Source: Bacteroidota bacterium
Lineage (GTDB): Bacteria > Bacteroidota > Bacteroidia > Flavobacteriales > Flavobacteriaceae
Reading direction: 5' to 3'
DNA length: 13,003 bases
NCBI GenBank assembly: GCA_022601215.1
Contig: JAHZIZ010000165.1
Location: forward strand, 1 to 13,003
The notes beneath the pieces were generated by a model. It was given only the letters and a program-made list of their open reading frames with translations, searched no databases and had not been told where the DNA came from. The position numbers were made by a program, and so were the translations under genes. This document shows, piece by piece, positions 5,338 to 12,217 of this stretch (positions are counted from its first letter, which is position 1; each line of letters starts with the position of its first letter).

Positions 5338-6453
5338 ATGACAACATTAAAACTCAATTTTAGAACAACAGCTTCAGTGCTTTTTTTAAGCATCCTTTTC
5401 ATATTTGCCACAGCCTGTGGCGGCGATGACGACGGTGATATTCAAGAGGAAGAGCAACAAATGGAAGAAGAAGCACAGCAGGAAGAACAAACAGTACTAA
5501 ACCCAAATGAGGTGATTAACGGGCTCATCATCGAAAACAGTACTCTCATTAACGGAAATGCACCTCAAGCAAATGGTGTAGTATCGCTTAATCCTGTTAA
5601 TACTTCCACCGCCTTACAAAACGAAGGTTTCGAGATAGAATTAAACTCATTGGATGATATTTCAGGAGTGTATCTCATTATAGAAAACACAGACGGTCAA
5701 CCTGCTGATTCATATTTAGACATTCCATTATCGCAACCGTTCACTTCAGAAACAAATCCCAAAAAAGGAATTTTTGGACGTCAAAATTCAAACAGCCAAA
5801 GACCTCTATCTACGTTGTTGAACATCGGTTTTGACGCGTCCATTCCTGTCGGAATTTTTTGTTACTCAATCTGTGTGTATGACAGCAATGGAAACATTAG
5901 TCTTCCACAACAAGTCTGTGTCACTGTCCAATCGTGGGGGGGTAATATCAATGCAGCAGGCAACTGGCAATTAACAAGATATCAAGAAAATTATGACGGC
6001 ATGAATGTGGATGTTGGTCTCAATCAACAATACTGTTTTCCTGAAACGTTATTTTGCAATAACGGTGGGACCGTGAACACTGAATACTGTAGCACCTGGG
6101 ACTATTTTAATTTTGACATGTCTGCAGATGGAACCTATTCTATTTCTATTAGAGAACTTGATACGGACCCTGATTACGAGCAAACTACTAGCACATGTAC
6201 AGAAGTTATTGTTTCTGGTTATTACGAATATACCTCAACAGGGCAATGGGCCTTTAATGATTCTGACAACAGGTTGGTGTTAGTTGAATACGGTTTTGAA
6301 TATGATGAGAATGGAGAAACAGATTCGGGTACTTATGGCACTGGAAATGGCGAAGTGGTATTTGATGATCCCGTAAACATTAATGGAAATAACATGATAC
6401 TAACCATAGATGATTTTGACGATGAGCTCATCATCTATACATTCGAAAAATAA
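5338..6453 (+). CDS. Probable surface lipoprotein with acidic tether and lipocalin-like end
   Basis: The 371-residue protein has a lipoprotein signal with lipobox ATAC (Cys27) followed by GGDDDGD, again acidic as in surface-exported Bacteroidota lipoproteins. A tether of about 30 residues consisting mostly of Glu and Gln follows (about 35-52). Residues about 58-200 contain beta-rich segments (EGFEIELNSLDDISGVYLIIEN, SICVYDSNGNIS, QQVCVTVQSW) resembling an Ig-like fold. The C-terminal part (about 207-371; AAGNWQLTRYQ, SADGTYSISIREL, GYYEYTSTGQWAFNDSDN) has the W-x-L...G-T-Y...G-x-W spacing common in lipocalin-like lipoprotein domains; this is resemblance only. It follows the regulated lipoprotein gene but has no copy of the GGGTAT operator, and a terminator lies between them. 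A bidirectional terminator ends it. Function unknown. Confidence 0.85.
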   Translation: MTTLKLNFRTTASVLFLSILFIFATACGGDDDGDIQEEEQQMEEEAQQEEQTVLNPNEVINGLIIENSTLINGNAPQANGVVSLNPVNTSTALQNEGFEIELNSLDDISGVYLIIENTDGQPADSYLDIPLSQPFTSETNPKKGIFGRQNSNSQRPLSTLLNIGFDASIPVGIFCYSICVYDSNGNISLPQQVCVTVQSWGGNINAAGNWQLTRYQENYDGMNVDVGLNQQYCFPETLFCNNGGTVNTEYCSTWDYFNFDMSADGTYSISIRELDTDPDYEQTTSTCTEVIVSGYYEYTSTGQWAFNDSDNRLVLVEYGFEYDENGETDSGTYGTGNGEVVFDDPVNINGNNMILTIDDFDDELIIYTFEK

Positions 6454-6467
6454 ATTTAATCCATTAA

Positions 6468-6504
6468 AAAAACCTCCATCTGGCATGTCCAGAAGGAGGT
6501 TTTT
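6468..6504. terminator. Bidirectional terminator between convergent genes
   Basis: AAAAACCTCC (6468-6477) pairs with GGAGGTTTTT (6495-6504), with an inner stem TCTGG/CCAGA around a CATGT loop. The flanking A-run (6466-6472) and T-run (6500-6504) allow termination in both directions, serving the 5338 gene (+) and the M49 peptidase gene (-), whose stop is about 20 bases away. Confidence 0.9.
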
Positions 6505-6523
6505 AATTTTATTAAACGTCGTA

Positions 6524-8569
6524 TTAATTAACAGCTGGTAAGTTGCTGTAATCTTTACTGTAGTTTAACATTTGCTCAGAAAAACCTGCAGTGTTGTCTA
6601 TACTAAAACCTGTAATCTCTCCTGCGTCATTCATTTGCGGTACGATCACTGGATTTACAAAACCACTGTAAGGAGCAGATGTAAACTGCTTATTACGTTC
6701 CAATACTTCTGCGTGAATAGTCTGATCAACTTTCACTCCGTAGCCTTCTACTAACGCTTCAACGGCAGCATAATCTCCTTCCGATTTAATACGCTGTGTT
6801 TCTCTTAATAATTGGCCAAATAAATCGTGTAGCTTCGCATAGTCATTGATATTGAAGTAAGTTTTACCATCTCGGGTTACTTTTTCAATCACATTTTCTG
6901 CCTGCCCTTTTTCAAAAGCCCAAGCCGAAACCCATTGACGGTTACGCATATGTGCCTCTTCTACATCATCTCCAAGATTTAAACGAATTAATTGCGTCAT
7001 TAATCCATTTCGGATATATCCATCAAAAGCTGCTTTACCAACTTTCTCCCAATCTTCAACGAGTCCAAGTTCTTGCAATTTTGGATTGTATAAATAATAT
7101 AAGCCTACTAAATCTGCTCGACCTTCTTCTAAAGTAGATGCATAATTTTTAAGGGTTTCTTTAGTTTCACCAACGCCAGGGTTTAATTGTCCAGAAGCAT
7201 GACCAATTACCTCGTGCAAGGCTGTGTGCAATTTATCACCTAACTGACCGTGGGCCTCCTCCAAAGCTAACTCTTCCTCATCATGTACAAACTCTTGTAA
7301 TCGTCCAGAGCTCCCTGCATTATTATAAGCATGGATAATATTTCCTAAAGAAACGGACTTACTTCCTACAGCAGCACGAATCCAGTTAGCATTAGGCAGA
7401 TTAACACCAATAGGTGTACTAGGTGAAGCATCTCCAGCTTCTCCTGCTACGTTTACCACCTTGTAAGTTACCCCAACTACATTCTTCTTTTTATGGGCAT
7501 CCATTAAAGGGGAATTATCTTCAAACCATTGTGCGTTCTCCGACAAAACTTCCATCTTCTGTGACATATCAAAATCTTTAATCTGCACGATAGTTTCATA
7601 AGAACCTCTATATCCTAAAGGATCATTATATACTTCAATAAAACTATTGATATAATCAATATTCCCATCTGTGGCAGCTGTCCAAGCTACGTTGTAGTCA
7701 TCCCAAGTTTGTAAATCTCCAGTTTGATAATACTTAATTAATAACCCTAAAGCGTCTCCTTGCGCTTGGTTTTCAGCAACACCCTGTGCCTTTTCCAACC
7801 AAACAACAATTTTATCAATAGCAGCACCGTACAAGCCTCCCGACTTATAAACGCGCTCTTTTAACACCCCATTCTCTTTTACCAACTGAGAATTCAATCC
7901 ATAAGACAGAGGCTTGTCTGCATTAGGTGATTTCTTCTGTTTGTAGAAATTAACGACATCATCATTAGTAACATTTGGTCCATAAAAATTTACAGCAGAC
8001 AGTGCTACATTATCAACTCCTTTAGCCTGATTTACTTTCTTAGCATCTTTATCATTAAACAACACATCAAAAGCTTCTCCCTCTAACGTTGTATTAGTCG
8101 CAGCCAATAACTCTTTCAAGTAATCTGACGTAAACTCCGGTTTCATCTTATCATTAGAATAATGATGGTGAATTCCATTGGCAAACCACAGTCGTTTTAA
8201 ATACGTTTCAAACTGATTCCATCCCTCTACATTTTTATCACCTTCATAAGTGGTATAAATATTCTCGAAAGCTTTACGAATGGTTAAGTTATGGCGATAG
8301 TTTTGATCCCACATGATATCACGTCCCGCCAATCCGGCTTGCGTGAGATAGTAGACCAATTTTTGCTCTTTTAGAGTTAAGTCTTCAAATCCTGGGATTT
8401 GATAACGAAGTACTTTAATATCGTTAAATTGTTCTACTTGATAGTTAAAGGCTTCTTCTGTAGCGATTTGTGTCGTTTCTTCTTTAGGAGTTGCATCTTT
8501 TTTTACATCTCCACAAGAGAACAACATAAGGCTTCCAAGAGCCATTATGAAAAACTTGTTATGTTTCAT
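6524..8569 (-). CDS. Exported dipeptidyl-peptidase III-like (M49) zinc peptidase lipoprotein
   Basis: The 681-residue protein carries both hallmarks of peptidase family M49. The first is HEVIGH (452-457), giving zinc ligands H452 and H457 and catalytic E453. The second is EEGRAD (481-486), with E482 as the expected third zinc ligand. Length fits the family (about 670-740). Conserved surroundings include LHTALHEVIGHASGQL and YASTLEEGRADLVGLYYLYNP. The family removes N-terminal dipeptides from short peptides. Unlike the cytosolic eukaryotic enzyme, this one starts with a lipoprotein signal (LMLFSC, Cys19), so it should be anchored in the envelope, probably facing the periplasm since no acidic run follows the cysteine. 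A likely role is peptide breakdown for nutrition. A -7 box (8594-8601) lies upstream on the same strand. Confidence 0.92.
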   Translation of the reverse strand: MKHNKFFIMALGSLMLFSCGDVKKDATPKEETTQIATEEAFNYQVEQFNDIKVLRYQIPGFEDLTLKEQKLVYYLTQAGLAGRDIMWDQNYRHNLTIRKAFENIYTTYEGDKNVEGWNQFETYLKRLWFANGIHHHYSNDKMKPEFTSDYLKELLAATNTTLEGEAFDVLFNDKDAKKVNQAKGVDNVALSAVNFYGPNVTNDDVVNFYKQKKSPNADKPLSYGLNSQLVKENGVLKERVYKSGGLYGAAIDKIVVWLEKAQGVAENQAQGDALGLLIKYYQTGDLQTWDDYNVAWTAATDGNIDYINSFIEVYNDPLGYRGSYETIVQIKDFDMSQKMEVLSENAQWFEDNSPLMDAHKKKNVVGVTYKVVNVAGEAGDASPSTPIGVNLPNANWIRAAVGSKSVSLGNIIHAYNNAGSSGRLQEFVHDEEELALEEAHGQLGDKLHTALHEVIGHASGQLNPGVGETKETLKNYASTLEEGRADLVGLYYLYNPKLQELGLVEDWEKVGKAAFDGYIRNGLMTQLIRLNLGDDVEEAHMRNRQWVSAWAFEKGQAENVIEKVTRDGKTYFNINDYAKLHDLFGQLLRETQRIKSEGDYAAVEALVEGYGVKVDQTIHAEVLERNKQFTSAPYSGFVNPVIVPQMNDAGEITGFSIDNTAGFSEQMLNYSKDYSNLPAVN

Positions 8570-8593
8570 TTCTTCGTGATTATTGGTTTTCTA

Positions 8594-8601
8594 CAAATGT
8601 A
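8594..8601 (-). promoter_or_regulatory. -7 box for the M49 peptidase gene
   Basis: Read on the minus strand, this is TACATTTG, a perfect TAnnTTTG match, 24 bases upstream of the ATG at 8569. No TTG at -33 is seen. Confidence 0.65.
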
Positions 8602-8655
8602 ACAAAATAATAGGTGAGCGGAGACAGCTAAATGAAAGCGATAATTAAAATTAAG

Positions 8656-8663
8656 TATCTTAG
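8656..8663 (+). promoter_or_regulatory. -7-like box upstream of the SRPBCC gene
   Basis: TATCTTAG fits TAnnTTTG except at the seventh base and lies 25 bases before the ATG at 8689. Its position inside the longer possible reading frame beginning at 8632 argues that 8689 is the true start. Confidence 0.5.
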
Positions 8664-8688
8664 CCTTACCAACAAAAGCAACGTAACC

Positions 8689-9771
8689 ATGAAACTATTA
8701 AAATATATTTTCTTCCTTTTATTGATTGTCATTATTGGAGGTGCTGTCTACTTTGGCACCCAAGACGGAAGCTATAACATTATGGAAAGTAAGGTCATTA
8801 ATGCACCTAGTTCAGTTGTTTACAACAATGTTAATGATTATAAAAATTGGCCGGCTTGGAGTCCATGGCTGGAGAAAGATCCTGAAACGGTATTGACTTA
8901 TGGTACTTCTACTACTGGGAAGGATGCCAATTATGCATGGGAAAGTGACCATATGGAAGTTGGAAAAGGAAGTATGAAAACTATCGATGTAAAAGAAAAT
9001 GAATCCATACATCAAGAAATCATTTTTCATACCCCTATGGGTGAATCAAGAAGTGATGTTAATTGGCTATTCGAATCTACTACAAATTCTATGCAAACCA
9101 AGGTGAGCTGGGGTATGAAAGGCGAACAATCCTTCATGGAAAAGGTATTTATGTTTTTTCAAGAAGAAGATTTAGAAACTATGGTTTCTAAATCCTATCG
9201 GACCGGATTAGAAAAATTGGAGGACCAACTTCAAATAGAAATGAAAAAGTACAGTATTGAAGTGAAGGGAATGGCGGAGCACGGTGGGGGTTATTATATG
9301 TATGTAACTTCTTCGGCTAAAGGAGAAGAACTCTCAAGTAAAATGGGAACCATGTATGGCCAAATCATGAGCTTTATGGATACCCAACAAATTCAATCGT
9401 CGGGTATGCCATTTACCATTTATCATGAGACGGACGAGATGACAGGAAATATGATTCTTTCTGCTGGAATCCCAGTGAAAGAAAGAATTGATACACCAGT
9501 AGGAAGTTCCGTGTTATGCGGATATTTACAGCCGACTACAGCGATTAAAACTATATTAACTGGGAATTACGAAAACCTGCCAGAAGCCTATACTAAAGCA
9601 CAAGAATATATAAATAACAACAACTTACTAACTGATTCATCCAAAAAGATGTTCGAAGTCTATGCCAATGATCCAGGAGAGTTTCCAAATCCTGCCAATT
9701 GGCGTACTGAAATTTTTATTCCTGTCTTTAAAGACCTAAGAAGCAACCACCCAATTATTAACGGGAAATAA
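8689..9771 (+). CDS. Membrane-anchored SRPBCC plus GyrI-like ligand-binding protein
   Basis: From the ATG at 8689 the product has 360 residues. It starts with one transmembrane helix (about 5-23, LKYIFFLLLIVIIGGAVYF). An SRPBCC/polyketide-cyclase-like domain follows (about 34-178), marked by INAPSSVVYNNVNDYKNWPAWSPW. A GyrI-like (AraC effector-binding) domain occupies about 188-346, ending with the typical NWRTEIFIPV. Both folds bind small hydrophobic or cationic ligands in other proteins, but no DNA-binding part is present, so it is not itself a regulator of the AraC or MerR kind. An in-frame ATG at 8632 would add 19 residues before the membrane helix; I prefer 8689 because a promoter-like box lies between the two. 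It is translationally close to crcB (2-base gap). The ligand is unknown. Confidence 0.85.
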   Translation: MKLLKYIFFLLLIVIIGGAVYFGTQDGSYNIMESKVINAPSSVVYNNVNDYKNWPAWSPWLEKDPETVLTYGTSTTGKDANYAWESDHMEVGKGSMKTIDVKENESIHQEIIFHTPMGESRSDVNWLFESTTNSMQTKVSWGMKGEQSFMEKVFMFFQEEDLETMVSKSYRTGLEKLEDQLQIEMKKYSIEVKGMAEHGGGYYMYVTSSAKGEELSSKMGTMYGQIMSFMDTQQIQSSGMPFTIYHETDEMTGNMILSAGIPVKERIDTPVGSSVLCGYLQPTTAIKTILTGNYENLPEAYTKAQEYINNNNLLTDSSKKMFEVYANDPGEFPNPANWRTEIFIPVFKDLRSNHPIINGK

Positions 9772-9773
9772 GT

Positions 9774-10145
9774 ATGAAGCAACTTCTTTTAGTATTCATT
9801 GGTGGTGGTTTAGGAAGCTCACTGCGCTATGGTTTTGGCAAATACCTTAATAGTACGGCTACCGGAATTCCTTATGGAACCTTTGCTGCTAATATTATAG
9901 GGAGCTTACTCATTGGTATTATTTTGGGGATGGCTGCTAAAAACAGTATTCTATCTCAAAACACAACACTACTGCTAGCTACTGGTTTTTGCGGTGGTTT
10001 TACTACCTTTTCCACATTCGCTTATGAAAACCATGTTTTTTTGAAAAATGGAGATTTTGGAACATTTGCCTTATATACAATAGGTAGTTTTATCGTTGGT
10101 TTTGCGGCTGTATTCCTTGGAATTTGGCTTACCAAAATAGCCTAA
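9774..10145 (+). CDS. crcB: Fluoride channel CrcB/FluC
   Basis: The 123-residue protein has four predicted membrane helices and the family signatures: GGGLGSSLRYG near the N-terminus (10-20), GTFAANIIGSLLIG (35-48) with the conserved pore Asn40, and GFCGGFTTFSTFAYE (71-85). Phe79 and Phe82 correspond to the phenylalanine box that lines the fluoride path. Family proteins work as antiparallel dual-topology dimers that export fluoride from the cytoplasm passively. The gene begins 2 bases after the SRPBCC stop, so the two are probably coupled. I see no fluoride riboswitch upstream. Its stop overlaps the stop of the convergent DUF1684 gene by 4 bases, with no terminator between them. Length and motifs are complete. 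Confidence 0.95.
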   Translation: MKQLLLVFIGGGLGSSLRYGFGKYLNSTATGIPYGTFAANIIGSLLIGIILGMAAKNSILSQNTTLLLATGFCGGFTTFSTFAYENHVFLKNGDFGTFALYTIGSFIVGFAAVFLGIWLTKIA

Positions 10146-10768
10146 TGCTTCTCTACATACTTTACTCCTGCTTTAATAGCTACCTTTAAATCGTTTTCTT
10201 CAGGTGGAATAGGGCATGAATAGTTAGGGCTATAGGCGCAATATGGATTATAAGCTTTGTTAAAATCAATAATCATTGTTTTTCCTTCAGGAATTCTAGC
10301 ATCTACAAATCGGCCACCTCCATAACTATCCTCGCCATTGCTGGTATCAGTAAAAGGTAAAAATAGATAGTCCACATATTCGGGATCCTCCATAGGCGGG
10401 ACACTTTGATACAATGCTAATTGTAAAGATTCACCATTCAATTTAAAATGTGCCTCACCATATTTTACATAAACAGGAAGTCTGTCTGTAGTAGTAGGCA
10501 TTTCGAAAGGAGTTTCATCTGGAGTTCTCACAAAAACAGCTTCAATTCTATACGCTAAGTCGATGGCATAGAAAGGTAAACCTTTAAACAATTTAAAATC
10601 TTCCGGGGTAAGAATGGTAGTTTCAGCGGTAGCGAATTTCTCGTTTTCTTCGGCACGATAGGTTTCTATTTCCTGAATCATTTCTAAAGATGTCTGACTC
10701 AGTGTTAATTCAGAAAAACAAAAAAGGGTAAGGATAATAATGTATTTCAAAGTAAAATAAGTTTCCAT
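10142..10768 (-). CDS. Exported DUF1684 family protein
   Basis: The 208-residue product (from the ATG at 10768) shows the DUF1684 ending: DFNKAYNPYCAYSPNYSCP, then PPEENDLKVAIKAGVKYVE. The family is common in Bacteroidota and Actinobacteria; its biochemical function is unknown to me. A signal peptide is present (KYIIILTLFCFSELTLSQ). An in-frame ATG at 10858 would add 30 residues before the signal and run through the promoter region, so I reject it. The start is still uncertain: a -7-like box (TATCTTTA, minus strand, 10775-10768) abuts the ATG, so transcription may begin downstream of it; a TTG at 10750 would give a neat signal peptide beginning with KYIIILTLF. The gene converges on crcB with overlapping stops. 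Confidence 0.88.
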   Translation of the reverse strand: METYFTLKYIIILTLFCFSELTLSQTSLEMIQEIETYRAEENEKFATAETTILTPEDFKLFKGLPFYAIDLAYRIEAVFVRTPDETPFEMPTTTDRLPVYVKYGEAHFKLNGESLQLALYQSVPPMEDPEYVDYLFLPFTDTSNGEDSYGGGRFVDARIPEGKTMIIDFNKAYNPYCAYSPNYSCPIPPEENDLKVAIKAGVKYVEKH

Positions 10769-10775
10769 AAAGATA
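10768..10775 (-). promoter_or_regulatory. -7-like box abutting the DUF1684 start
   Basis: Read on the minus strand it is TATCTTTA, and its last A is the A of the ATG at 10768. If used, transcription would begin around 10764, leaving the TTG at 10750 as the usable start codon. Confidence 0.4.
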
Positions 10776-10794
10776 GTCGAATTAAAAATTTTAC

Positions 10795-10802
10795 TACATT
10801 TG
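10795..10802 (+). promoter_or_regulatory. -7 box of the leader-peptide/MFS transcript
   Basis: TACATTTG is a perfect TAnnTTTG match, placed 18 bases before the leader ORF ATG at 10821. It is the only convincing promoter box for the MFS gene at 10978, because the terminator at 10921-10956 leaves about 20 bases before that start. Confidence 0.7.
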
Positions 10803-10820
10803 AAGCAGATAAATAACAAA

Positions 10821-10892
10821 ATGAATAAACGTACATACTCATACCAGAGACAAACCACGGTGATTTACCGGGGCTGGAGATGTATGTATTGA
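10821..10892 (+). CDS. Short leader ORF (23 codons) of a putative attenuator
   Basis: The ORF starts 18 bases after a perfect -7 box and ends 28 bases before a strong terminator. The peptide (begins MNKRTYSYQRQ, ends YRGWRCMY) is rich in Arg (4), Tyr (4) and polar residues. It has no membrane or secretion feature. Its last part, the codons for Gly18-Trp19-Arg20, contains the segment GGCTGGA that can pair with the terminator's 5' arm. I read it as a regulatory leader peptide whose translation controls read-through into the MFS gene, as in B. subtilis bmrB-bmrCD. It could instead be a short stand-alone protein (the YRG...Y end loosely recalls YRGV-type small proteins), or the transcript could be a small RNA. 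Translation is not proven. Confidence 0.55.
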   Translation: MNKRTYSYQRQTTVIYRGWRCMY

Positions 10893-10933
10893 TGATATAA
10901 CTATCAACTAATTCGATATAAAAACGTCCAGCC
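10872..10933 (+). promoter_or_regulatory. Putative antiterminator pairing
   Basis: GGCTGGA (10872-10878, within the leader ORF) is perfectly complementary to TCCAGCC (10927-10933), the heart of the 5' arm of the terminator. The two structures exclude each other. A ribosome that reaches the end of the leader ORF would cover the first segment and favour termination; one that stalls early would leave it free and favour read-through into the MFS gene. The pairing is seen in the sequence; its use is inferred. Confidence 0.5.
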
Positions 10934-10956
10934 TAACCGCTGGACGTTTTATTTTT
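10921..10956 (+). terminator. Strong intrinsic terminator before the MFS gene
   Basis: AAAACGTCCAGC (10921-10932) pairs perfectly with GCTGGACGTTTT (10939-10950) around a 6-base loop, followed by ATTTTT. It lies between the leader ORF and the MFS start at 10978, leaving no room for a separate promoter, so it probably acts as an attenuator. Confidence 0.9.
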
Positions 10957-10977
10957 ATAACACTTTCAAGAAATAAC

Positions 10978-12201
10978 ATGAAAAAACTTTACACTAATTA
11001 TATAGCAAACTTTCAAGGCCTCTCTAAAGAGATATGGTTGCTATCACTAGTGACTTTTATAAACCGAGCCGGCGCAATGGTTATTCCCTTTTTATCCCTG
11101 TATCTCGTCAACGAAAAATGTTTTACACTCCCGCAAGTCGGTATTATAATGACGTGTTACGGAGTGGGATCGATGTTAGGAACCATTTTAGGAGGAAAAC
11201 TAACTGATAGGATTGGATATCACAAAGTAATAGTAGCCAGCCTATTCCTTGGTGGTATTGGGTTTATTGGCTTGCAATTTCTAGATACATTTTATGCACT
11301 CTGTTTAGGAGTATTTATTTTAATTCTCTTAGCAGATTCGTATCGTCCGGCTGTTTTTGTTGCGGCAGATGTGTATAGTAAACCCCAAAATGTAACACGC
11401 AGTATAGCTCTTATTAGACTTGCCATTAATATTGGTTTTTCTATTGGTATCGTAATGGGTGGGTTTTTAATTGCCCATGTGAGCTATGGCTCGCTCTTTT
11501 GGATTGACGGAGTGAGTTGCGTACTTGCATCCTTCTTACTGTTTAGTGTGCTTCAACCGAAAAAGAGAACCCCCGAGACTCCAAAAGAAATCGTTGAAAA
11601 AGAAGGTACTTCCCCGTATCGAAATGGACTGTACATTTTGCTATTTATAATTATGGTGTTGAGCAGTATCACTTTTATTCAATATTTCTCAGTATTACCT
11701 CTCTACTATGAAGAGGCGCATCACCTATCTGAAGACTTAATAGGATTACTACTCTTTGTCAATGGTGTCATAATCATTGTTTTCGAAATGCCATTAGTAG
11801 ATTGGATTGAACGTAAAAAAATACCTAAGACAACGGCGATATTATGGGGCCATATTTTCTTAGCACTAAGTTTTATAGTTCTAAATCTAACCACATGGAG
11901 TGGTGTTTTAGTCATTGGAATGATCTTGATGACTTTGGGTGAAATGATTGGCTCACCGTTTTCAAGCGCATTAGCATTATCTATGGCGCCAAAAGGCAGG
12001 AAAGGTAGCTATATGGGATTATTTAGCTTGAGTTTTTCTTTGTCTCATTTAATTGGTCACAATGCAGGAATGAATGTTGTAAATGAGTATGGATATGCTA
12101 CCAATTGGAATGTCATGTTTGGAATCTTAGTCTTGGTTTCCATACTTTCTATAATACTATATGTATATCTGAAAAAATCGCCTGATTATGATGACTACTA
12201 A
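10978..12201 (+). CDS. MFS transporter, DHA1-like drug-efflux type
   Basis: The 407-residue protein has 12 predicted membrane helices and MFS motif A between helices 2 and 3 (GGKLTDRIGYHKV, about 72-84, with D77). The second half carries a weaker equivalent loop (DWIERKKIPKT). The layout, with a central cytoplasmic loop around residues 195-215 (QPKKRTPETPKEIVEKEG), fits the drug:H+ antiporter 1 group, resembling MdtH-type proteins. Substrates cannot be predicted. No signal of truncation is seen. The upstream leader ORF, antiterminator and terminator suggest expression by induced read-through, which is typical of drug exporters responding to ribosome-targeting compounds. The stop at 12199-12201 is followed closely by the DJ-1-like lipoprotein gene. 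Confidence 0.9.
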   Translation: MKKLYTNYIANFQGLSKEIWLLSLVTFINRAGAMVIPFLSLYLVNEKCFTLPQVGIIMTCYGVGSMLGTILGGKLTDRIGYHKVIVASLFLGGIGFIGLQFLDTFYALCLGVFILILLADSYRPAVFVAADVYSKPQNVTRSIALIRLAINIGFSIGIVMGGFLIAHVSYGSLFWIDGVSCVLASFLLFSVLQPKKRTPETPKEIVEKEGTSPYRNGLYILLFIIMVLSSITFIQYFSVLPLYYEEAHHLSEDLIGLLLFVNGVIIIVFEMPLVDWIERKKIPKTTAILWGHIFLALSFIVLNLTTWSGVLVIGMILMTLGEMIGSPFSSALALSMAPKGRKGSYMGLFSLSFSLSHLIGHNAGMNVVNEYGYATNWNVMFGILVLVSILSIILYVYLKKSPDYDDY

Positions 12202-12205
12202 TTTG

Positions 12206-12213
12206 TATCTTCG
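12206..12213 (+). promoter_or_regulatory. Weak -7-like box before the DJ-1-like gene
   Basis: TATCTTCG resembles TAnnTTTG with a mismatch at the seventh base. It ends 4 bases before the ATG at 12218, so if it is used the mRNA would be nearly leaderless. Co-transcription with the MFS gene is the alternative. Confidence 0.35.
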
Positions 12214-12217
12214 GAAG

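Noticed and set aside
8632..8688. Upstream ATG for the SRPBCC gene
   Set aside because: It would place 19 charged or polar residues before the membrane helix and runs over a -7-like box at 8656; 8689 fits better.
9029..9045. ACCC-CTAT-GGGT palindrome inside the SRPBCC gene as a fifth operator
   Set aside because: The spacer is 4 rather than 6 bases, no -7 box lies 22 bases further on, and it is within coding sequence.
9700..9773. Fluoride riboswitch in front of crcB
   Set aside because: Only 2 bases separate the genes and I could not see the conserved riboswitch core in the preceding coding sequence.
10769..10858. Longer minus-strand start for the DUF1684 gene
   Set aside because: The added 30 residues precede a normal signal peptide and cover divergent promoter elements and the leader ORF region.
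12188..12217. Upstream ATG for the DJ-1-like gene
   Set aside because: It overlaps the MFS stop and adds 10 residues ahead of a complete lipoprotein signal.
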